Below are positions 13,944 to 17,822 of a stretch of DNA of 17,822 nucleotides, piece after piece. Each line of letters begins with the position of its first letter. Within the stretch, counting starts at the first letter, position 1. The stretch lies in contig DNOU01000044.1 in assembly GCA_003501835.1 (NCBI GenBank), positions 1-17,822 of the forward strand, read 5' to 3'. A model generated the notes under the pieces. The model was not told the origin of the DNA. It did not search any database and worked only from the letters and a program-made list of their open reading frames with translations. The position numbers and the translations under genes are program-made. Origin of the DNA: Anaerolineaceae bacterium (GTDB lineage: Bacteria > Chloroflexota > Anaerolineae > Anaerolineales > Anaerolineaceae).

Positions 13944-14782
13944 ACATGCCTTCTTTCCAGGAGCTTTCGATAATGCTCCATTACCTTTTCCTCATCGCCC
14001 TCATGGCATTTCGCAAACCTTCCCGGTGCAATCTCCACCTTAACCAGCTTGCGCGCATCCTTTGGGCGTTCAGCAGGAACCACACGGTACTTGCCCTTTT
14101 TCTCGATCCTGGCCTGTCCGCCCCCGAACCAGTGATGCAGCAAGTGGCTGTCGCGGTCGTGATAACAATTCCATGTATGTGGAAGTGTCAAGAACATGCA
14201 ATCCGACCGGATCAAAGCCCGCAGCAGTGCAACCTGCTCATCCCAACCCTTGAATCGATTCCACTCCTCATTCCACAGATCGAACAATTGGCTTGTCCGT
14301 TCATTCTTTTTCCAGAAGATCATCCCGCTGTTATGGTATAAAATGTGCTTGCTTCCAACCCAATCGGAAGTAGCCCGGCACTCCTTTATCCCGGCAATTC
14401 CCTCCACCAGGCTGCGTGTTTGCGTCTCTGCCAGCGCCACATCCCACCGGTCAAGCAGCTCAAACCCGATCTTTGGGCTGCGCTTGAACAGCGTATCTGC
14501 ATCCACATACAGCGTCCGCTCAAACTGGCTGATACCTGCCAGCAACGGCTTGATCCTGCCTGCCAGGAACTTGTACCCCTTCGCCTTCGTAGCATCAAAC
14601 GGGTCAATATCCACCTGGTGAAATTCGACCCCTTTATGGCCATTGAAAAATTCGCCAGCAGCAGCATCACCAACTACCATCACCGTAAAAGATCGGTCAT
14701 GTTTCCACAAACTGCGGATACTTTCCTCAGCCTGCTGCACCGCATTATCACCCCAGGCCATATAAATCACACCGGCGCTCAT
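13940..14782 (-). CDS. GT-A type glycosyltransferase, second copy
   Basis: A 280-residue protein resembling nucleotide-diphospho-sugar transferases of GT8 or PF03407 type. It transfers a sugar from an NDP donor. Visible features are: VIYMAWGDNAVQQAEESIRS at 5-24 (N-terminal strand and helix), LYVDADTLFKRSP at 91-103 holding the metal-binding DxD motif (D94, D96), DVALAETQTRS at 114-124, LYHNSGMIFWKK at 148-159 (acceptor-side NSG motif) and DEQVALLRALIRSD at 181-194. The C-terminus adds LVKVEIAPGRFAK at 246-258, shared with the next gene. The ATG at 14782 is chosen over the upstream ATG at 14869 because GGAGG is 5 bases before it and it overlaps the methyltransferase stop as ATGA. It is a likely homologue of the C-terminal half of the fusion at 15363-16679. 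Placement in the head module suggests glycan modification of virion parts or of the host surface; substrate unknown. Confidence 0.75.
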   Translation of the reverse strand: MSAGVIYMAWGDNAVQQAEESIRSLWKHDRSFTVMVVGDAAAGEFFNGHKGVEFHQVDIDPFDATKAKGYKFLAGRIKPLLAGISQFERTLYVDADTLFKRSPKIGFELLDRWDVALAETQTRSLVEGIAGIKECRATSDWVGSKHILYHNSGMIFWKKNERTSQLFDLWNEEWNRFKGWDEQVALLRALIRSDCMFLTLPHTWNCYHDRDSHLLHHWFGGGQARIEKKGKYRVVPAERPKDARKLVKVEIAPGRFAKCHEGDEEKVMEHYRKLLERRHV

Positions 14783-15363
14783 TTCATCCTCCGGAATGCG
14801 ATCGTGAAATCGGTCATCCCTTCCAGCTTCCAGGTCACATTTTGTATATCGAAAATGCTTAACCACCATTCGGTAACCGCCTGTGCAACACCCGAAATAT
14901 GCGGCATGAACATATCATGGAACGCCATCACGCCTTCAACCTTGATCTTCGGCGCCCAATCCAGGATATCCTCACGCACATGCTCATAATCGTGGTTCCC
15001 ATCAATGAACAAAAAACCAATTTCCTTCTCATATACCTGCGCCGCAGCATGGCTTTCCATCGCCAGCAGGTTCGGCGCTTTCAAACCGACCGCCTCCAGG
15101 TTCTTTCTCCATTGCTCAGGAGAACTCTGCTGCTTCAGCCCGGGAGTAACATAGAACGGATCCACGCTCGTCACATCTGCCTTGAAAACCTTCGCAGCCT
15201 GTACCAGCGCTGCCGTAGAACGCCCGTGCAGGCATCCGATCTCCACCACATTCGAAATCCTGCGGCTCAATCGGTATAAGAACCTGCATTCACTGGCGCG
15301 GATCTGGCCTGGTACCTTCATCGCAACCACTGCTGCTTTTCTTGCCTCTTCACTGACTGTCAT
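14779..15363 (-). CDS. SAM-dependent methyltransferase, second copy (Methyltransf_24-like)
   Basis: A 194-residue class I methyltransferase. Motif I VVEIGCLHGRSTAAL lies at 39-53 (SAM-binding glycine loop), the acidic residue after strand 2 is in TSVDPFY at 65-71, the post-II motif FLFIDGNHDYEHVREDI at 117-133 is typical of the Methyltransf_24 family, and VEGVMAFHDMF is at 142-152. The closing strands are VTWKLEGMTDFTIAFRRMK. It uses S-adenosylmethionine to methylate an unknown substrate, plausibly a sugar or nucleotide sugar because it is always next to a glycosyltransferase here. Start and stop are both shared with neighbours (TAATG at 15363, ATGA at 14782), so it is coupled. It is a diverged paralogue of the N-terminal half of the fusion upstream. 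Confidence 0.78.
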   Translation of the reverse strand: MTVSEEARKAAVVAMKVPGQIRASECRFLYRLSRRISNVVEIGCLHGRSTAALVQAAKVFKADVTSVDPFYVTPGLKQQSSPEQWRKNLEAVGLKAPNLLAMESHAAAQVYEKEIGFLFIDGNHDYEHVREDILDWAPKIKVEGVMAFHDMFMPHISGVAQAVTEWWLSIFDIQNVTWKLEGMTDFTIAFRRMK

Positions 15364-16679
15364 TACTTTGGCGCTCCTTCCCGGCTCGCCCTGCGATGGG
15401 CATGAAAGATAAAATCTGCCTGGCTCTTCACATGTGTATTCCAGGGCGGACGCATCGATGCAATCCGTACAGGATTCCTATACATGGACCGGAACAATGC
15501 CGGCTGATCCTGCCGTGCCCATCGCGTCCATTCCGCATTCCAGGTTTGGAATAACCGTTTATTCGCCTCGCTCCTGCGGAAGAAGATCACCCCGCTGTTG
15601 TAATACAGAAATTCCGCCCCATTTGTCTCACGGATCGTCTCTTTCACCTCATCGTCAATCAACCCTGGCCATTTAGTTTGATTGAAAATCCTTACCGGAT
15701 CCTGGGCAACCACGATATCAAAATGCTCCAGCATCCTGAACCCGTGCATCGGGTCGCTCTGCATCTCAGTATCTGCATCCAGATACAACGTCTTCATGAA
15801 CGGGCTCAGGCTGTACACCCTCGTTTTGGCAGCCCTCGCGCCCGCATCCACCTCAATATGCTGAATCAGATAATCTGCCCCTTCCACCCTCCTGTCGCTG
15901 ATCACAGCGATTGGCAGCTTACCTGCAAATTTCTTCACCAGGCGAATGCTGTTCTCAACATTCGCAATTGCTTTTTCCCCATACGCCACATACAACACCC
16001 CCTCATCCGCCACCAGGTTCCGGAACGCGATCATCGTCCCGCTTCGCTCCACCTCAACCCATTGATTCTCCCTCTCCTCGGGGAGAGGGCCAGGGGTGAG
16101 GGGGTTAGAAGGCTGGGGTGGGGGAAAATCCCCCTCTCCTTCGGGAGAGGGTTGGGGTGAGGGGGAGTGGGGCGCAAAAAACTCATCCACCGCCTGCTTC
16201 ACCTCAGGCCTGTCCAACTCCGCCTTGCGCGCCTTCCCATAATCATGAATGCACACCGCCCCGCCAGGGTTGATCTTCGGAACATAATTCCGCAAATCAC
16301 TCATGCACTCCTCATAACTGTGACCTGCATCCACATGCAGCAGGTCAATCTTCTGGTCGAACTTCGGCGCCACCTCGTCCGTGGTGCCAACCAGGAAAGT
16401 TGCCTTCACACCAACCTTCTCCAGGTTTCCGCCTGTCTCTGCAAGCGTGCTCCCCTGGTAGCCGCGATGGGACATATCACCAAACCAATCAATCCCATAG
16501 AGCGTTGCGCTCGGATGAGTGATGCCCATCGCGGCAAGGGACCTGCCCTTATAACAACCCAGCTCAGCGATGCTTGAGGCTGAGCGTGCAAACCTGCACA
16601 ACAATGCCAGCTCTTCCGGAGTCATCAAACCCGGAATCTGCTTTACCCTATCCAACGTCTTCTGCACAACCTCAAGCAT
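15363..16679 (-). CDS. Methyltransferase-glycosyltransferase fusion with hairpin-repeat insertion
   Basis: A 438-residue two-domain protein. Residues 1-170 plus 206-222 form a Methyltransf_24-type class I methyltransferase: AELGCYKGRSLAAMG at 38-52, YGIDWFGD at 61-68, LLHVDAGHSYEECMSDLR at 113-130, VCIHDY at 142-147, and the last strand WVEVERSGTMIAFRNL at 207-222. Residues 172-206 (PSPQPSPEGEG and NPLTPGPLPEEREN) are encoded by two hairpin repeats and interrupt the domain before its last strand. Residues 224-430 form a GT-A glycosyltransferase: VLYVAYGEKAIANVENSI at 228-245, LYLDADTEM at 298-306 with the DxD, YYNSGVIFFRRSE at 359-371, and FIFHAHRR at 423-430. The frame is open throughout, so the fusion is genuine in this sequence. 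The ATG at 16679 has AAGGAA upstream; a GTG at 16682 is possible. The same pair occurs as separate genes directly downstream. Likely role: synthesis or attachment of a methylated glycan. Confidence 0.78.
   Translation of the reverse strand: MLEVVQKTLDRVKQIPGLMTPEELALLCRFARSASSIAELGCYKGRSLAAMGITHPSATLYGIDWFGDMSHRGYQGSTLAETGGNLEKVGVKATFLVGTTDEVAPKFDQKIDLLHVDAGHSYEECMSDLRNYVPKINPGGAVCIHDYGKARKAELDRPEVKQAVDEFFAPHSPSPQPSPEGEGDFPPPQPSNPLTPGPLPEERENQWVEVERSGTMIAFRNLVADEGVLYVAYGEKAIANVENSIRLVKKFAGKLPIAVISDRRVEGADYLIQHIEVDAGARAAKTRVYSLSPFMKTLYLDADTEMQSDPMHGFRMLEHFDIVVAQDPVRIFNQTKWPGLIDDEVKETIRETNGAEFLYYNSGVIFFRRSEANKRLFQTWNAEWTRWARQDQPALFRSMYRNPVRIASMRPPWNTHVKSQADFIFHAHRRASREGAPK
16070..16165 (+). repeat. 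Two GC-rich hairpin repeats inserted in the methyltransferase domain
   Basis: The hairpins are at 16070-16089 (CCCTCTCC, TCGG, GGAGAGGG, tail CCAGGGGTGAGGGG) and 16132-16151 (CCCTCTCC, TTCG, GGAGAGGG, tail TTGGGGTGAGGGG). Read on the coding strand they encode the PSPQPSPEGEG and PLTPGPLPEE stretches. The inserted length keeps the frame, and the flanking protein aligns with the intact paralogue encoded at 14779-15363. Confidence 0.88.
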
Positions 16680-16733
16680 CACAATTCCTTTCCTTATCCC
16701 CCCCTCCCTTTATTCCCCCTCTCCCTTTGGTCT

Positions 16734-16767
16734 CCTTCTCCCTTTGGGAGAAGGTCGGGATGAGGGG
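16734..16767 (+). repeat. GC-rich hairpin repeat between the capsid gene and the fusion gene
   Basis: A perfect hairpin at 16734-16754 (CCTTCTCCC, TTT, GGGAGAAGG) is followed by TCGGGATGAGGGG and by a G-rich stretch ending near 16806. It sits in the 126-bp spacer after the capsid stop. On the transcript it could form a stable stem shortly downstream of the capsid gene, but no U-tract follows, so attenuation or mRNA protection is more likely than clean termination. Confidence 0.85.
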
Positions 16768-16808
16768 TCATAGGTGAGGGGGGTGATGGGTCAGGGGTTG
16801 GGGGGAAT

Positions 16809-17822
16809 CTAGCTCAGCTCCACCTCAATAAACGCTGCTGGACGAATCAAACCGAACGCAGCCCGCATCTCACCCAGGATTGCCACCATATTCCGGATGA
16901 AGAAATCACTATGGCTGTCGCTCACACTGATGGTTGCCTGCTGCCGATCCCACAAAACAGCCTTGCTCCAGTTGCCCAACCATGCGCTGCCTTCCGCAAC
17001 ATGGAAGCTCTCAACCACAGGGATACCCCATAGCCTGGTAGGTCCTGAATTCATCGGACCGCCAAAGTAGTAACGATCCTGCGTATCCTGCAGCAGCTCA
17101 ACAGTTTCATAATCAGCCGGGTTGAACACCCAGGCGGTCGGGCGGGTTCTTCCGTTCACCTTCAGGTTTGTGATAGCCTTGCGTGTGGTTGGCAAAATAC
17201 CTGTCGCATATTCTTCAAGCAGGGTTCCGGCCTGGTTCGCCAGGCCAGTGAAATTCTCACCAACTCCATTGCCGTTGAACATTTGGTTCTCCAGCTCATC
17301 TGCCAGGTCGTCACGCAATTCCTGGTCGATAATGCCACGGATCTGCGCAGCATCTGACAGTGCGCGCTTGGTTGCAGGTACCCACACCGCGATCGTCTTT
17401 ACCGGTTCCTGCACACGCTCGAAGGTCATTGCACCTTCCGGTTTTTCACCGCTCACCTCACCGGTGTATGCGGTGTACTCGGTCACGTTCGCCTCAGCGG
17501 TCGGTGCAGCCTGGTTAACCTGGGTTACCTGGCGTACATATTCAACCAGGTCGCTCGTGGTCTGCCGGACCGAAATCAAATCGCGCAGCACGGTTGGGTA
17601 ACGTCCAAGAGGCTCGTAAATCCCGGTATCCTGCGGCACAACAAATGCCCCGGCGCTGCCATCATCCGCACCGGTGATCAGGTCCTTCTTCCACAGCCCG
17701 ATCCCGCCCTTCAGGTCGATGGTCGGTGAAGTCAGACCCTTCTTGCTGTCCGGGATGAGTCCATTCGGAGCAATGCTCTTGTACCAGGCCTTATAAGCCG
17801 GGTCATCCAGCAGCGCGCCGGC
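16809..17822 (-). CDS. Phage major capsid protein (HK97 fold), 3' part
   Basis: The frame is open from the right edge (17822) to TAG at 16811-16809, 337 residues visible with the true start outside the window. A GTG at 17639 is only an internal codon (FVVPQDTGIYEP reads straight through). HK97-type features are: AGAFVVPQDTGIYEPLGRYP, a tail of the N-arm and E-loop region with LRDLISVRQTTSDLVEYVRQ, FERVQEPVKTIAVWVPATKR, the helix SDAAQIRGIIDQELRDDLAD, NQMFNGNGVGENFTGLANQAG, then the P-domain and A-loop LWGIPVVESFHVAEGSAWLG and the closing VAILGEMRAAFGLIRPAAFIEVELS. This order (VPa, ald....~i...i...L......~ed..fl.G.G....~GI, w.G.PV, r.....V..P.Afv.l) is typical. It assembles the icosahedral shell. 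A delta domain or protease may lie off the edge. Confidence 0.92.
   Translation of the reverse strand, partial: AGALLDDPAYKAWYKSIAPNGLIPDSKKGLTSPTIDLKGGIGLWKKDLITGADDGSAGAFVVPQDTGIYEPLGRYPTVLRDLISVRQTTSDLVEYVRQVTQVNQAAPTAEANVTEYTAYTGEVSGEKPEGAMTFERVQEPVKTIAVWVPATKRALSDAAQIRGIIDQELRDDLADELENQMFNGNGVGENFTGLANQAGTLLEEYATGILPTTRKAITNLKVNGRTRPTAWVFNPADYETVELLQDTQDRYYFGGPMNSGPTRLWGIPVVESFHVAEGSAWLGNWSKAVLWDRQQATISVSDSHSDFFIRNMVAILGEMRAAFGLIRPAAFIEVELS

Noticed and set aside
16734..16806. Rho-independent terminator after the capsid gene
   Set aside because: The stem is strong, but no T-tract follows on the transcribed strand, and identical hairpins occur inside coding regions, so termination is not the default reading.
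17640..17822. Capsid gene starting at GTG 17639
   Set aside because: The frame continues open to the window edge with typical capsid N-terminal residues (AGAFVVPQDTG), so the start lies outside the window.

Overview
The window is a stretch of the late structural region of a tailed double-stranded DNA phage, or of a prophage. Every supportable gene lies on the minus strand, so the transcript reads from the right edge (capsid) to the left edge (lysis). The gene order is that of a long-tailed, non-contractile (siphovirus-type) virion: HK97-fold major capsid protein, head-tail connector, head closure, HK97 gp10-like protein, tail terminator, major tail tube protein, tail assembly chaperone with a -1 frameshift, tape measure, hub-like protein, a series of fibre or adhesion proteins, a GH25 endolysin, and the start of one further gene. 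Terminase, portal and protease are absent and are expected to the right of base 17822. No promoter, tRNA gene or integrase is seen. Most junctions are ATGA, GTGA, TAATG or TGATG overlaps with good Shine-Dalgarno sequences, so this looks like one long, translationally coupled operon.

Region by region (right to left). 16809-17822: 3' part of the capsid gene. 13569-16679: an accessory block not expected between capsid and connector: a methyltransferase-glycosyltransferase fusion, then a separate methyltransferase and a separate glycosyltransferase in the same order, then a small protein that shares a PGRF motif with the preceding glycosyltransferase. 10631-13568: the head-tail joining and tail tube genes. 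8550-10655: tape measure. 815 codons' worth of hub-like and adjoining adhesion genes follow from 6913 leftwards. 859-6782: seven or eight poorly characterised distal tail, fibre and carbohydrate-binding type proteins, one of them an LRR/PKD protein broken by a one-base frameshift within 78-bp tandem repeats. 176-862: GH25 lysozyme. 1-172: 5' end of an unrecognised small gene.

A family of short GC-rich hairpin repeats (CCCTCTCCC-loop-GGGAGAGGG followed by a TGAGGGG tail) occurs in at least nine copies, all in one orientation, both between genes and inside reading frames, where it encodes peptides such as PSPQPSPEGEG. Repeats of this style are widespread in some environmental bacterial chromosomes. 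From memory they are frequent in Chloroflexota (Anaerolineae) assemblies, so a host of that kind and long residence as a prophage are plausible, but the host cannot be assigned from this sequence alone.

The most notable points are the duplicated methyltransferase-glycosyltransferase cassette inside the head module, the in-frame hairpin insertion within one methyltransferase domain, a textbook -1 frameshift signal (A AAA AAC plus a perfect 9-bp stem) in the tail assembly chaperone, and the frameshifted tandem-repeat adhesin.
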